64,000 nt of DNA from Gammaproteobacteria bacterium (GCA_016779485.1 JADHNN010000003.1:45806-109805); one strand, 5' to 3'. Positions 49,850 through 59,302 are shown, numbered from the stretch's first letter. A program made the numbers and translations. The notes: generated from the sequence alone by a model not told the origin.

Positions 49850-50389
49850 ATGATTGATCATTCAACCATCATAGAATTAACAAAGGATCAATACACAACT
49901 GATCTAATAAATAAAGCAAAAAAAATACAGTTGCTTGCATTTGATGTGGATGGGGTTTTGACAGATGGAGGACTGTATTATGACCATCAAGGTAATGAAA
50001 GCAAAAAGTTTCATGCGCAAGATGGACATGGTATAAAAATAATTCAATCTATTGGTATTCAAACAATGATTATATCGGGACGTAAATCACCATGTGTAGA
50101 TATAAGAGGTAATGAATTAGATATAGATACGATATTACAAGGGACGAGAAATAAATTGAAATCGTTCCATGAACAAGATATTCAGTTTAAAGCTGAAGAA
50201 ATTTGTTTTGTTGGCGATGACACTGTAGATATTGAGCTGCTCAAATATGTAGGTCTATCAGTGATAGTTCCTAATTCAAACCCTATATTAAGAAAATTAG
50301 ATTTTGATTGGATTACCCCTAGACATGGAGGGAATGGAGCTATTAGAGATATATGTGATTTGATATATTTATCTAAAAACCACGGTTAA
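49850..50389 (+). CDS. kdsC: Kdo-8-phosphate phosphatase
   Basis: HAD-family phosphatase of 179 residues that gives free Kdo. The nucleophile motif FDVDGVLTDGGLYY, the motif II serine in MIISGRKS, and the motif IV acidic site VGDDTVDIELL are complete; the C0-type small enzyme forms tetramers. It lies one base after kdsD. Confidence 0.96.
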   Translation: MIDHSTIIELTKDQYTTDLINKAKKIQLLAFDVDGVLTDGGLYYDHQGNESKKFHAQDGHGIKIIQSIGIQTMIISGRKSPCVDIRGNELDIDTILQGTRNKLKSFHEQDIQFKAEEICFVGDDTVDIELLKYVGLSVIVPNSNPILRKLDFDWITPRHGGNGAIRDICDLIYLSKNHG

Positions 50390-50390
50390 T

Positions 50391-51047
50391 ATGAAAAAAT
50401 ATATAATTCTAATTGCTTGTCTTATTCTCTCATCTAATCTTGAAAGTAATGAATTATCAAACCCTGGATCAGTGAAAAGTCAAGTTCTAAATTTTTCGAC
50501 AATAAAAAATGATAAAGATATGAAAATCCAATGGAGCTTAGAGGGTGAGCTCATGAAAAAGTACAATAATAATATAACATTTGTAAGTAGACCTGAACTT
50601 AAGTTGTATAGACTATCATCAAGGACAATTGTGAAATCTAATACCGCAATTGATCCATCAGGAGATATGGATGAAATTTATTTAAAAAATAATGTATATG
50701 TAAAAAAAATCTCAAATGATAACAGCCCTCCTGTAAGAATGTATACGTCATATGCTATTCTCTATGTATCCCGTGATCTTATAGAAACTGACAAGGGAGT
50801 TACTATAATCACAGAAAATTCAAAAACTACAGGAATCGGAATGTCAGCTGATTTAGATGCTGGATTAATTGTTCTCCTAGAAGATGCAAAAAGAGAAATC
50901 AAAGATGAGGAAGGTACAAGAATTATACAAGGTAATAAAATGATTTATAACACTAACACTCATGAATGGACTATTGATGACTCACCAAGTGATATTATTA
51001 AGAAAAAGATTAAAAAAAAAGTTACCACAACATTTAATATAAAATAA
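50391..51047 (+). CDS. lptC: LPS-export periplasmic protein, LptC family
   Basis: A 218-residue protein with an N-terminal hydrophobic signal/anchor (about 4-15) and an LptC-type beta-jellyroll: MDEIYLKNNVYVKK, LIETDKGVTIITENSKTTG, GMSADLDAGLIVLLEDAKREI (in parts). The roughly 45-residue C-terminal stretch after this (IIQGNKMIYNTNTHEW) resembles the end of LptA/OstA rather than LptC. lptA is normally between lptC and lptB but is absent here. It follows kdsC by one base and precedes lptB by four. LptC identity is fairly sure; any fused LptA role is speculation. Confidence 0.82.
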   Translation: MKKYIILIACLILSSNLESNELSNPGSVKSQVLNFSTIKNDKDMKIQWSLEGELMKKYNNNITFVSRPELKLYRLSSRTIVKSNTAIDPSGDMDEIYLKNNVYVKKISNDNSPPVRMYTSYAILYVSRDLIETDKGVTIITENSKTTGIGMSADLDAGLIVLLEDAKREIKDEEGTRIIQGNKMIYNTNTHEWTIDDSPSDIIKKKIKKKVTTTFNIK

Positions 51048-51051
51048 TAAT

Positions 51052-51777
51052 ATGTCTTTGCTCGAATGTAAAAATCTACAAAAATCATATGACTCACAAA
51101 TAGTGGTTGATGATATTACAATACATGTTTCATCTGGTGAGGTCATAGGATTACTCGGTCCAAATGGAGCTGGCAAGACTACAACATTCTATATGGCTGT
51201 GGGTTTAATAAAAACTGATTTAGGAAAAATCATTATAGATGATGTGGACATTACTTCGTCTCCTATACATAAGAGGTTTGAGCATGGTATTAGCTACCTT
51301 CCACAAGAATCATCTATATTTCGCGATATGACTGCGATCGATAACATAAAATCAATATTGGAAACAGGTAAACTGCTCAGTAAAAAAGAAAAGCAAATGA
51401 TTTTGGATGATTTGATATCTAAATTTAATCTAGAATCATTTTTATATACTAAAGGAGTCCAGCTTTCTGGAGGAGAGAGAAGAAGAGTTGAAATAGCGAG
51501 AGCGCTTGCTTTAAAACCTAAATTTTTATTACTTGATGAGCCATTTGCTGGAATTGATCCATTATCAGTGATTGATATTCAAGAGATAATAAAAAATCTC
51601 TCAATTGACGATATTGGTATATTAATTACTGATCATAATGTTAGAGAAACTCTAAAAATATGTGATAAGTCATATGTGATAAATTCTGGAAAAGTACTTG
51701 CTTCTGGGCAGACAAAAGATTTATTAAAAAATGATAATGTCAAAAAAGTATATCTAGGTGAAACTTTCAAATTGTGA
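51052..51777 (+). CDS. lptB: LPS-export ABC transporter ATPase LptB
   Basis: Cytoplasmic ATPase that powers LPS transport through LptFG-LptC. The 241 residues contain Walker A GPNGAGKTTTFY, the Q-loop near LPQESSIF, the signature LSGGERRRVEIARAL, Walker B LLLDEPFAGIDP and the H-loop ITDHNVRET. Its stop overlaps the rpoN start by four bases. Confidence 0.97.
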   Translation: MSLLECKNLQKSYDSQIVVDDITIHVSSGEVIGLLGPNGAGKTTTFYMAVGLIKTDLGKIIIDDVDITSSPIHKRFEHGISYLPQESSIFRDMTAIDNIKSILETGKLLSKKEKQMILDDLISKFNLESFLYTKGVQLSGGERRRVEIARALALKPKFLLLDEPFAGIDPLSVIDIQEIIKNLSIDDIGILITDHNVRETLKICDKSYVINSGKVLASGQTKDLLKNDNVKKVYLGETFKL

Positions 51778-53108
51778 ATAAGCTTAAACAATCAACCAGT
51801 ACAAGCCTAAAAAAGATTTTATCTCCACAAATTAGACAGGCTATAAATATATTACAGATGAATGCAATAGATTTGCATAGAGAAATTGACAATATAATTC
51901 TAGAAAACCCTTTTCTGGAAAAAGAGGAGGCATACGAAATAGATTACAATATCATAAAATCTAATCATGCTGGTGAGACAGATATTAATGATATATTAAA
52001 CTATCATCTTGATTCCGATAATTTGAGAGAACATTTAATGAAGCAGCTTCAAGCTTCAAAGTTTTCAGACAGCGAAAAAATAATAGCTATTATTATTATT
52101 GATTGTGTAAATGACAATGGATATTTAACAGAAGATTTAAGAGAAGTTTTTATACAGGCCAACAGGCTAACAGAAGTTACGTTTCAAGATATTTTTTATG
52201 TCTTACATACATTGCAAAGATTTGATCCCATTGGTACATGCGCAATAGACTTATGTGATTCTTTATCTATTCAGCTAGATGCTCTACATAATCAATCTAA
52301 GTATTATGATGATGCAAAAAAAATAATCTGTCTTCTGAGTAAGATGGATATTAATGAAAACTTCAAATTTAATGATTTGTTTTCAAAATTAAATGATGAC
52401 AACGTTTATCGAATGCAAGCAGTAGATTTAATCAAGAGTCTTAATCCTAAACCTGGATTAAAAATAATCAAGAAATTGGATTTCTATCAAATTCATCCAG
52501 ATGTAATTGTTTTTAAGAGAAAGGATAAATGGATTATTGAATCAACAAAAAATTCTCCAAAACTTATCCTGAACAAAGATTACATATCCTTAATGAAAGA
52601 TAGTAAAATTAAAACTGATAAAGAATACTTGGAAAAAAATCATAATCTAGCTAATTTTATTATAAACTCTATAAAAAATAGAAATCTAACCATTCTAAAT
52701 GTTTGTAAAGAAATATTTAAAAAACAATTTAAATTTTTGGATACCGGAGATATAGGGCTGGTACCTTTGACTCTAAAAGAAATAGCTAATAATTTAGATA
52801 TACATGAGTCAACAGTTTCAAGAGCAACTAATGAAAAGTATGTTCAGACACCTCGAGGAGTATTTGAACTTAAATATTTCTTCTCTTCTGAGTTAGCAAC
52901 CGATACTGGAAAAATGATATCATCCAAAGTGATAATAAAAATGATTGATGAACTGATAAAAAAAGAGGATAAAAAAAGACCATTAAGTGATAATGAAATT
53001 GCAAAATATTTCAGCAGTCAAGGGATAACTGTTGCTAGAAGAACGGTTACAAAATATAGAGAAAGATTAATAATAGAAAACTCAACTAATAGAAAGATTA
53101 AATGTTAA
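51774..53108 (+). CDS. rpoN: RNA polymerase sigma-54 factor
   Basis: 444 residues with the Gln/Leu-rich activator-interacting region I (about 1-50, SPQIRQAINILQMNAIDLH), the core-binding region, the helix-turn-helix (IHESTVSRATNEK) and the C-terminal RpoN box ARRTVTKYRE. It follows lptB as in E. coli, but the ribosome hibernation factor gene hpf that usually comes next is missing. No convincing -24/-12 promoter was found in this window. Confidence 0.95.
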   Translation: MNKLKQSTSTSLKKILSPQIRQAINILQMNAIDLHREIDNIILENPFLEKEEAYEIDYNIIKSNHAGETDINDILNYHLDSDNLREHLMKQLQASKFSDSEKIIAIIIIDCVNDNGYLTEDLREVFIQANRLTEVTFQDIFYVLHTLQRFDPIGTCAIDLCDSLSIQLDALHNQSKYYDDAKKIICLLSKMDINENFKFNDLFSKLNDDNVYRMQAVDLIKSLNPKPGLKIIKKLDFYQIHPDVIVFKRKDKWIIESTKNSPKLILNKDYISLMKDSKIKTDKEYLEKNHNLANFIINSIKNRNLTILNVCKEIFKKQFKFLDTGDIGLVPLTLKEIANNLDIHESTVSRATNEKYVQTPRGVFELKYFFSSELATDTGKMISSKVIIKMIDELIKKEDKKRPLSDNEIAKYFSSQGITVARRTVTKYRERLIIENSTNRKIKC

Positions 53109-53560
53109 ATATAAAATTTGATAATTCACATATATCTATTAATGATGATAGTAAAAGTAAAAAAAGTGTTTTAGAAAAATTGGCATCAATATTGAGTGGA
53201 ACAACAGGTATTGACACAGATATTATTTTTAATAAGCTTTATGAAAGAGAGAAGTTGGGGTCGACGTCTGTAGGAAATGGGGTAGCATTACCTCATGCTC
53301 GATTAGAAGGTATAAATGTGCCATTTATATCTGTAGTAGTTTTAGAAGAAGCCATAGATTTTGATAATATTGATGATTTTGATGTTGATATTATTGTGTG
53401 TTTAATAGTTCCTTACGATCAAACTGAAGATCACCTTACCCTTCTGTCATCTTTGAGTCAAATTCTAGATAACATCTCAAATAGAAAAAGAATAAGAGAT
53501 TCTAGAAATAGTGAACAAATTATAACTAGTCTTAAATCTGAAAATTTGAATTATATATAA
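53102..53560 (+). CDS. ptsN: Nitrogen-PTS EIIA component PtsN
   Basis: Phosphoacceptor protein of the nitrogen PTS, 152 residues, with the phosphorylated histidine in NGVALPHARLEG (His65). The fructose/nitrogen-type EIIA fold is seen in full. It overlaps rpoN by seven bases and feeds regulation of potassium, phosphate and sigma-54 related functions in other bacteria. Confidence 0.94.
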   Translation: MLNIKFDNSHISINDDSKSKKSVLEKLASILSGTTGIDTDIIFNKLYEREKLGSTSVGNGVALPHARLEGINVPFISVVVLEEAIDFDNIDDFDVDIIVCLIVPYDQTEDHLTLLSSLSQILDNISNRKRIRDSRNSEQIITSLKSENLNYI

Positions 53561-53561
53561 T

Positions 53562-53942
53562 ATGAATGTTGGCATATTAATGATTACTCACAGCGACATT
53601 GGTAAACAAATGTTGCTAACTGCGACATCAGTATTTGGAAAAAACCCTTTTCGTCTAGAAATATTATCAGTTGATAATTATGATCAGCCAAATGATATCA
53701 AAGAGTTAGGACAAAAGTATGTTAAATTCCTTGATCAAGGCCGTGGAGTTCTTATTTTGACTGACATAATAGGGACAACACCATCGAATATTGCTAAATC
53801 TATTGATTATAAAAATATTAGGGTAGTTGCTGGGTTAAACCTATCTATGCTTTTAAACGTATTCAATTATTCAACCGATTCTCTTAATCAGCTTGCCAAT
53901 AGAGCGGTTGATGGTGGTATTACTGGAATAATGAAGTTATAA
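53562..53942 (+). CDS. PTS EIIA component, mannose-type
   Basis: Small 126-residue mannose-family EIIA. The phosphorylated histidine is His10 in GILMITHSDIG, the family position. GRGVLILTDIIGTTPSNIAK carries the second conserved part. No EIIB, EIIC or EIID gene follows, so it is likely a signalling phosphoacceptor, as in many betaproteobacteria where it sits next to ptsH-ptsI. Confidence 0.92.
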   Translation: MNVGILMITHSDIGKQMLLTATSVFGKNPFRLEILSVDNYDQPNDIKELGQKYVKFLDQGRGVLILTDIIGTTPSNIAKSIDYKNIRVVAGLNLSMLLNVFNYSTDSLNQLANRAVDGGITGIMKL

Positions 53943-53947
53943 AAATA

Positions 53948-54217
53948 ATGATTTCAAAAAACTTAACAATACTAAACAAATTAGGTCTACATGCTAGAGC
54001 TGCAGCTAAGCTAGTAGCATTATCAAATAACTTTAAATCAGAAATTATCCTTGTAAAAGATAATAAAAGTGCTGATGCTAGAAGTATTATGAAATTATTA
54101 ATGTTATCTGCATCAAAAGGATCAGTGTTAGAGGTAAAAATAACAGGCAAAGATCAAGAGGAAGCTATGGGTTCGATAGAAAAATTATTCCTAAATGGTT
54201 TTGATGAGGCTTTATGA
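53948..54217 (+). CDS. ptsH: Phosphocarrier protein HPr
   Basis: 89-residue HPr with phosphorylated His15 in LGLHARAAAKLV. The regulatory serine (Ser46, RSIMKLLML) is also present, as in HPr proteins that are substrates of an HPr kinase. No hprK is in the window. It overlaps ptsI by four bases. Confidence 0.95.
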   Translation: MISKNLTILNKLGLHARAAAKLVALSNNFKSEIILVKDNKSADARSIMKLLMLSASKGSVLEVKITGKDQEEAMGSIEKLFLNGFDEAL

Positions 54218-55932
54218 GTTTAATCATTAATGGAGAAAGCATATCAAAAGGCATATGTATTGGACAGGCAGTTCATATCGATAAAAATAATATCGACTAT
54301 GCTCCTTCTTATATTAAAAAATCTCAAATTCCTAAAGAGGTTGAAAAATTCAAAAAATCTTTAGTAAGTATTAGAGAAGGATATGAGAAATCAAGGGATA
54401 AAGTTAAAGATAATGCAACAATTACAAAACTTATAGAAACTCAACTTCATTTTATTGAAGACAAAAGCTTTCAAAAAAATATAACAAAAAAAATTGAAAA
54501 TAATCTTTACACTGCGAACTGGTCAATTGCTACAGAATATCAAAAAATTGAAAATGAATTTAAAAGAATAGAAGATAAATATATAAGAGAAAGATTAATA
54601 GACATAAAACAGATGGTTATAAGTCTATTAGATTTTTTAAGAGATAGTAAAAGTGGCTCGAATCTAAAAAAAGTCAATTTACGAAATAAAATTATAATTA
54701 CAGATGAAATTACTCCAAAAGAAATTATAGATATTTATTATAATCATGTATCTGGAGTAATTACATCTCATGGAAGTAAATCCTCTCATAGCGCCATTCT
54801 TAGCAAAAGTCTATCTTTGCCTATGATGGTTAAAGCTGGCGCATCAAATAATATTATCAAAGACAATGATTTACTTATTATGAATTCAGAAAATAATGAA
54901 ATTATAATTAATCCAGATCAAAATGAAATCAAATATTTCAAAAGTCTTGATAATAAAAATACCTCTTTAGTAAGAGGATTGAGAAAGATTCTAAAAAAGA
55001 AATCAATTACAAACGATGGGAAAATCATAAAAATAATGTCCAATATAGAGTTATCGGAAGAAGTAAAGTTTTTAGATAAGAACTGTGATGGTATAGGGCT
55101 TTATAGGACAGAATATCTATATATGAATCGATGTAATCTTCCATCTGAAGAAGAACAAGTCTTAGCATATAAAAAAGTTTTTAAAAGAATGATACAGAAA
55201 ACTGTAACTATTAGAACTCTTGATATCGGATCAGATAAAGAAGTTTCAGAAAATATAAAGGCAGGTGACATAGCTAAAAATCCTGCACTAGGTCTTCGAG
55301 GTATTAGATATAGTCTTGTGGAAAAAAATATTTTTAAAACTCAAATTAAAGCTATGCTTAGAGCTGGCTATAATAAAAAACTTGGAATATTAATTCCAAT
55401 GATTACAAATGTAAATGAAATATACATGGCTAAAGAAATTATAAATGAAGCACAAATTGAATTAAAAAATGAAAGAAAAAAGTTTACAGAAGAATACATG
55501 CTAGGAATAATGGTAGAAGTTCCTGCTTGTGCTTTACAGGCAGATATATTATCTAAACATGTGGATTTTATGTCTATTGGAACAAATGATTTAGTTCAGT
55601 ACACACTTGCAATAGACCGTATTGATGATGAGGTATCTAATCTGTATGATCCAACAGAACCCGCGGTACTTAATCTTATAAAAAAAGTTATTGATGCTTG
55701 TAATAAAGCTGGAATTGATGTGAGCGTATGTGGTGAGATGGCTGGAGAAACATTTTATACAAAAGTCCTTCTTGGCCTTGGACTCACATCTTTTAGCATG
55801 CATCCTCAGGTAATACCAGAAGTAAAAAGTATAATTTTAAATAGTGATACTAAAAAGATTAGGAAAGCTATTAACAAAATTTTAAAATGTGGTAACAGAA
55901 TTATGAGAGAAAATTTAATTAAGAATCTTTAG
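54214..55932 (+). CDS. ptsI: PTS enzyme I (PEP-protein phosphotransferase)
   Basis: Takes phosphate from PEP and passes it to HPr. The 572-residue protein has the HPr-binding domain, the active-site histidine His192 in TSHGSKSSHSAI, and the PEP-binding TIM barrel with LYRTEYLYMNR, RTLDIGSD, LRGIRY, MVEVPA, GTNDLVQYTLAIDR and VCGEMAG. It has no GAF domain, so it is EI rather than EI-Ntr (PtsP). It is the last gene of the lpt-rpoN-pts run and its stop overlaps convergent argF. Confidence 0.96.
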   Translation: MSLIINGESISKGICIGQAVHIDKNNIDYAPSYIKKSQIPKEVEKFKKSLVSIREGYEKSRDKVKDNATITKLIETQLHFIEDKSFQKNITKKIENNLYTANWSIATEYQKIENEFKRIEDKYIRERLIDIKQMVISLLDFLRDSKSGSNLKKVNLRNKIIITDEITPKEIIDIYYNHVSGVITSHGSKSSHSAILSKSLSLPMMVKAGASNNIIKDNDLLIMNSENNEIIINPDQNEIKYFKSLDNKNTSLVRGLRKILKKKSITNDGKIIKIMSNIELSEEVKFLDKNCDGIGLYRTEYLYMNRCNLPSEEEQVLAYKKVFKRMIQKTVTIRTLDIGSDKEVSENIKAGDIAKNPALGLRGIRYSLVEKNIFKTQIKAMLRAGYNKKLGILIPMITNVNEIYMAKEIINEAQIELKNERKKFTEEYMLGIMVEVPACALQADILSKHVDFMSIGTNDLVQYTLAIDRIDDEVSNLYDPTEPAVLNLIKKVIDACNKAGIDVSVCGEMAGETFYTKVLLGLGLTSFSMHPQVIPEVKSIILNSDTKKIRKAINKILKCGNRIMRENLIKNL

Positions 55933-56843
55933 TCTTGTAGCGTCAACAAAAACTTTATTAAAGCCATACTGCTATATAACCTATTATGCGCTTGTTGCCA
56001 AACTGAACTATATTTGGAGTCAATAATCATATCATCTATCTCTTCACCTCTATGTGCAGGTAAGCAGTGTAAAAAAATTGCATCATCTTTGGCTTTAGAC
56101 ATAAGATTCATATTAACTTGATAGCTTTTGAATATTTTTTTTCTTTCTTCATCCTCTTTTTCATCACCCATACTTGTCCAGACATCTGTTGTCACAACAT
56201 CAGCTTGTTCAGCCGCCGACCCAGGTAACTCACAAATCTCAACGTTTTCACCAAACTTTTCTAGTGTGTAACTATCAGGTTCATATCCGTGAGGTGTAGA
56301 TATTTTAAGCTTAAATCCTAACAACTTGGATGCATTGATGTATGAATTACACATATTATTTCCATCACCTATCCATGCCATGGTGAGATCTGATAGGTTA
56401 TTGCCTTTAATTTCAGTAATAGTTTGCATATCTGCTAACAACTGACATGGATGAAATAGGTTACATAATCCATTAATTATAGGGACTGATGAATTTTCCG
56501 CGAGCTTTTTAATTTCGTTATGAGTATTAGTTCTGATCATAATTAAATCCACCATACCTGATAGGACTTTACCTGTATCTGATATTTCTTCACCTCTTTT
56601 TAATTGTGATGAATCCTCTGATAAAAATATTGCATGTCCGCCTAACTTAAACATAGCAGTTTCAAAAGAAACTCTAGTTCTTGTAGAATTTTTTTTAAAA
56701 ATCATTGCAAGTGTTTTATTAGTAAAATCTGTAGGAACATTATTACTGTTATCTAGAGCTTTGTATGTAATTGCATCCTGAATTATTTTATTAAATTCAC
56801 TTGTATTAATATCTATAAGAGATCTAAAGTGTCTAGTTTTCAT
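55929..56843 (-). CDS. argF: Ornithine carbamoyltransferase
   Basis: Makes citrulline from ornithine and carbamoyl phosphate. The 304 residues contain the carbamoyl-phosphate site KKNSTRTRVSFE, FHPCQLLADMQT, and the ornithine-site HCLPAHRGEEI. It overlaps argD by 11 bases (ATG inside the argD end) and overlaps ptsI at the 3' ends by four bases. Confidence 0.97.
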   Translation of the reverse strand: MKTRHFRSLIDINTSEFNKIIQDAITYKALDNSNNVPTDFTNKTLAMIFKKNSTRTRVSFETAMFKLGGHAIFLSEDSSQLKRGEEISDTGKVLSGMVDLIMIRTNTHNEIKKLAENSSVPIINGLCNLFHPCQLLADMQTITEIKGNNLSDLTMAWIGDGNNMCNSYINASKLLGFKLKISTPHGYEPDSYTLEKFGENVEICELPGSAAEQADVVTTDVWTSMGDEKEDEERKKIFKSYQVNMNLMSKAKDDAIFLHCLPAHRGEEIDDMIIDSKYSSVWQQAHNRLYSSMALIKFLLTLQD

Positions 56844-58008
56844 AATTTTCTGTAATTAGCTGTTTTATTATAGCGACTATTTTTAAAATATGTTCTTCTT
56901 TACAAATTAAAGGAGGTAAAAGTCTAATGACTTTTTCTTTAGTTACATTTAAAACTAAACCTTTTTCAAGAGCTTTAACAACAAGTTCCGTACAATTTGA
57001 TTTCAATTCAATACCTATCATCATTCCATAGATTCTAATTTCTGAAACTACATTAAGTGATTTCAATTCGGCATCAGTAGCCCTTTTCATCGCATTACTT
57101 ATATGTTTCACATTCATACATAATTGCGAGTCTCTCATTATATCTAATACAGTGAGTCCAACAGACGTAGATAAGTAATTACCACCAAAAGTAGAGCCAT
57201 GCATTCCTGCTTTTAGTATATTGGCTGCTTCGCTTCTAGCAAGACATGCTCCTACAGGAACGCCATTGCCTAGAGCTTTTGCCACCATTACAACATCAGG
57301 AATAATATCGAAGTGTTGATAGCTAAACCATTTTCCTGTTCTACAAAAACCTGATTGCACTTCATCAGCCATGAGCAATATATTATTTTCCTTACACAAT
57401 CTATCTAATTCTTGTAGATATGATATATCACAGGATATAATCCCGCCCTCACCTTGAATAGGTTCGAGTAAAACTGCAGCGATATCAGAATTTGAGGTAA
57501 TTGCATTTTTGATATCATCTATATTGTTAAAATTAACTCTTATTAATCCCTCTATGATAGGACCAAATGATTCATGAGAATTTTTATTACTCGTAGCGCT
57601 CATCGCTCCCATTGTTCTTCCATGGAAACTATTCGACATAACAACAATTTTAGGATTGCTATACCCCCTTTCATGTCCATATTTTCTAGCAATTTTTATA
57701 GCAGCTTCTACTGACTCTGCTCCAGAGTTACAAAAAAAAGCGTTATCCATGCCTGTTAGTTGACATAATCTTTTTGCAAGCAGCTCTTGATGCTCGATAA
57801 TGAATGCATTCGATGTATGTAGTAATGTTTGTGATTGATCCTTAATTATTTTAGATATGATAGGATGAGAATGTCCTAGACTTGTAACAGCAAGACCACA
57901 CAGAGCATCTAGATATTTGTTACCTTTATCATCATATAGATAGACTCCATCTCCTCTAACAAAGGTTACAGGTTTCCTATTATAGGTTGGCATAACATTG
58001 CTATTCAT
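56833..58008 (-). CDS. argD: Acetylornithine aminotransferase
   Basis: Class III PLP aminotransferase, 391 residues. Features are CNSGAESVEAAIKIARKYG, the FHGRTMGAMSAT loop, DEVQSGFCRTG and the Schiff-base lysine in VAKALGNGVPVGACLA. Pairing with argF indicates arginine synthesis (acetylornithine and possibly succinyl-diaminopimelate). A later ATG at residue 6 (MPTYNRK) is an alternative start. Confidence 0.93.
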   Translation of the reverse strand: MNSNVMPTYNRKPVTFVRGDGVYLYDDKGNKYLDALCGLAVTSLGHSHPIISKIIKDQSQTLLHTSNAFIIEHQELLAKRLCQLTGMDNAFFCNSGAESVEAAIKIARKYGHERGYSNPKIVVMSNSFHGRTMGAMSATSNKNSHESFGPIIEGLIRVNFNNIDDIKNAITSNSDIAAVLLEPIQGEGGIISCDISYLQELDRLCKENNILLMADEVQSGFCRTGKWFSYQHFDIIPDVVMVAKALGNGVPVGACLARSEAANILKAGMHGSTFGGNYLSTSVGLTVLDIMRDSQLCMNVKHISNAMKRATDAELKSLNVVSEIRIYGMMIGIELKSNCTELVVKALEKGLVLNVTKEKVIRLLPPLICKEEHILKIVAIIKQLITENYEN

Positions 58009-58161
58009 AATTCATCATTTTCTCATGAAAAAGACATTCTATATCAAATAATTTATAAAGCTACATAATCAGATTACTTAAGCAAATACTTACAAATATG
58101 TTTATTTTTGGTGCAACTTGCCCTAGAATGACCTTGTTAACGTTAAAAAATAGGGGAAAAC
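58009..58161 (+). promoter_or_regulatory. Intergenic region with porin promoter
   Basis: The longest gene-free gap, 153 bases, AT-rich. The best plus-strand promoter is TAGAAT (58124-58129) with a weak TTTATT -35 17 bases upstream. A perfect 10-base palindrome TTAACGTTAA (58137-58146) lies where transcription would begin, and AGGGGA provides a ribosome site before the porin ATG. Confidence 0.45.
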
Positions 58162-59244
58162 ATGAAAAAACTATTAAGTATTTTATTGCTTACGTCATTT
58201 TCATTAGCTTCTTATGCGGGTGAGAACGCAATGTCTGATAATGGACACAATGCTATGTCATCTGCAAAATCATCATCTGGTGTACATTTTTATGGACGCA
58301 TGTATGTTGGATATGATGACAGACAAGTTGGCAGCGGTTCAGCTGATGATGAGTCTTTAGAAGATAGTGGGAATAAAAGTAGACTTGGTCTTAAGTTCAA
58401 AGAAAACTTAGGTGGTGGTCTTCAATTAATTGGTAACCTCGAATATAAATTCGATGGTATCGATGGCACATCAGAAGATGGTGTTACAAATTGTAATACT
58501 ACAAATGATTGTAGAACATTTAACCTTCATGTAGGTAATTTAGGTTTAAAAACAGGCCTTGGTTATTTTGGTGCAGGTACATATGAGTCCCCATATAAAA
58601 CCATGGGTCAATTTGATCACAACATTGATACTGCTTGGGCAATGAACCAACACGGTGCTACAAGTGCAGGTAATGCTGGTATAGATGGTAATGTTGAAGG
58701 TATGTTTGCTTATCATAATCAAATGGGGCCTTTAGAGCTATCCTATATGGTCGCTGTTAATGATTCAGAAACAGCTGCCGGCGATCAATCAAATACAGAT
58801 CAAGGTGACTATACTATGGGTCTTCAACTCAAAGATATGTTTATGTCTGGATTAGTCGTTGGTTATTCTAGAAGTCATTCACAAGATCTTGGAACAAGTA
58901 ATGATAGATTCTATGCTTCAATGAAGGTATTACCAAATGCTGGAGTATTCGTCTCACTTGAAGATCTTCAAATAAATGGAAGTTACTCTAACATTAATGG
59001 TGCACAAGGTGACGTTACAACTATTGGAACTCACTATTCTATGGGATCTACAGACTTACAAGTTGTTTATGCAAAAGGTGATTCTGACGGTGCTGCTACT
59101 CAAGATTATAAAACACTTGGATTGTCAGCTAAAATGAATCTTAGCAAAACTTCCGACCTAACATTCGGTTATGCTAAACAAGACTTTGATTCAACAGGGT
59201 CAGACGTAACAACTAGAGGTATTGGTCTTACGCATAGATTCTAA
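58162..59244 (+). CDS. Outer-membrane porin, general diffusion type
   Basis: A 360-residue precursor with a clear signal peptide (about 1-19, ending SLASYA). The mature part is a beta-barrel of alternating polar and aromatic strands (HFYGRMYVGYD, LQLIGNLEYKF, LGYFGAGTYESPY) and ends in the terminal phenylalanine THRF required for assembly by the BAM complex. Of the gram-negative porin family seen in beta- and gammaproteobacteria. A strong terminator follows, and a solid ribosome site precedes it, so high expression is likely. Confidence 0.9.
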   Translation: MKKLLSILLLTSFSLASYAGENAMSDNGHNAMSSAKSSSGVHFYGRMYVGYDDRQVGSGSADDESLEDSGNKSRLGLKFKENLGGGLQLIGNLEYKFDGIDGTSEDGVTNCNTTNDCRTFNLHVGNLGLKTGLGYFGAGTYESPYKTMGQFDHNIDTAWAMNQHGATSAGNAGIDGNVEGMFAYHNQMGPLELSYMVAVNDSETAAGDQSNTDQGDYTMGLQLKDMFMSGLVVGYSRSHSQDLGTSNDRFYASMKVLPNAGVFVSLEDLQINGSYSNINGAQGDVTTIGTHYSMGSTDLQVVYAKGDSDGAATQDYKTLGLSAKMNLSKTSDLTFGYAKQDFDSTGSDVTTRGIGLTHRF

Positions 59245-59265
59245 GCTAGTTGTATTTTATATTTA

Positions 59266-59300
59266 AAAACCTAACCTGAGAAGTCAGGTTAGGTTTTTTT
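59266..59300. terminator. Strong bidirectional intrinsic terminator
   Basis: A perfect 12-bp stem, AACCTAACCTGA (59268-59279) with TCAGGTTAGGTT (59284-59295), and a GAAG loop, followed by a T-run to 59300. The other strand also ends in a T-run (AAAAA before the stem), so it can end both the porin transcript and the convergent puuD transcript. Confidence 0.95.
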
Positions 59301-59302
59301 GA

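Noticed and set aside
58110..58121. GG...GC pattern (TGGTGCAACTTGC) before the porin, resembling a sigma-54 -24/-12 promoter
   Set aside because: The GG and GC are only eight bases apart rather than ten, so it does not fit sigma-54.
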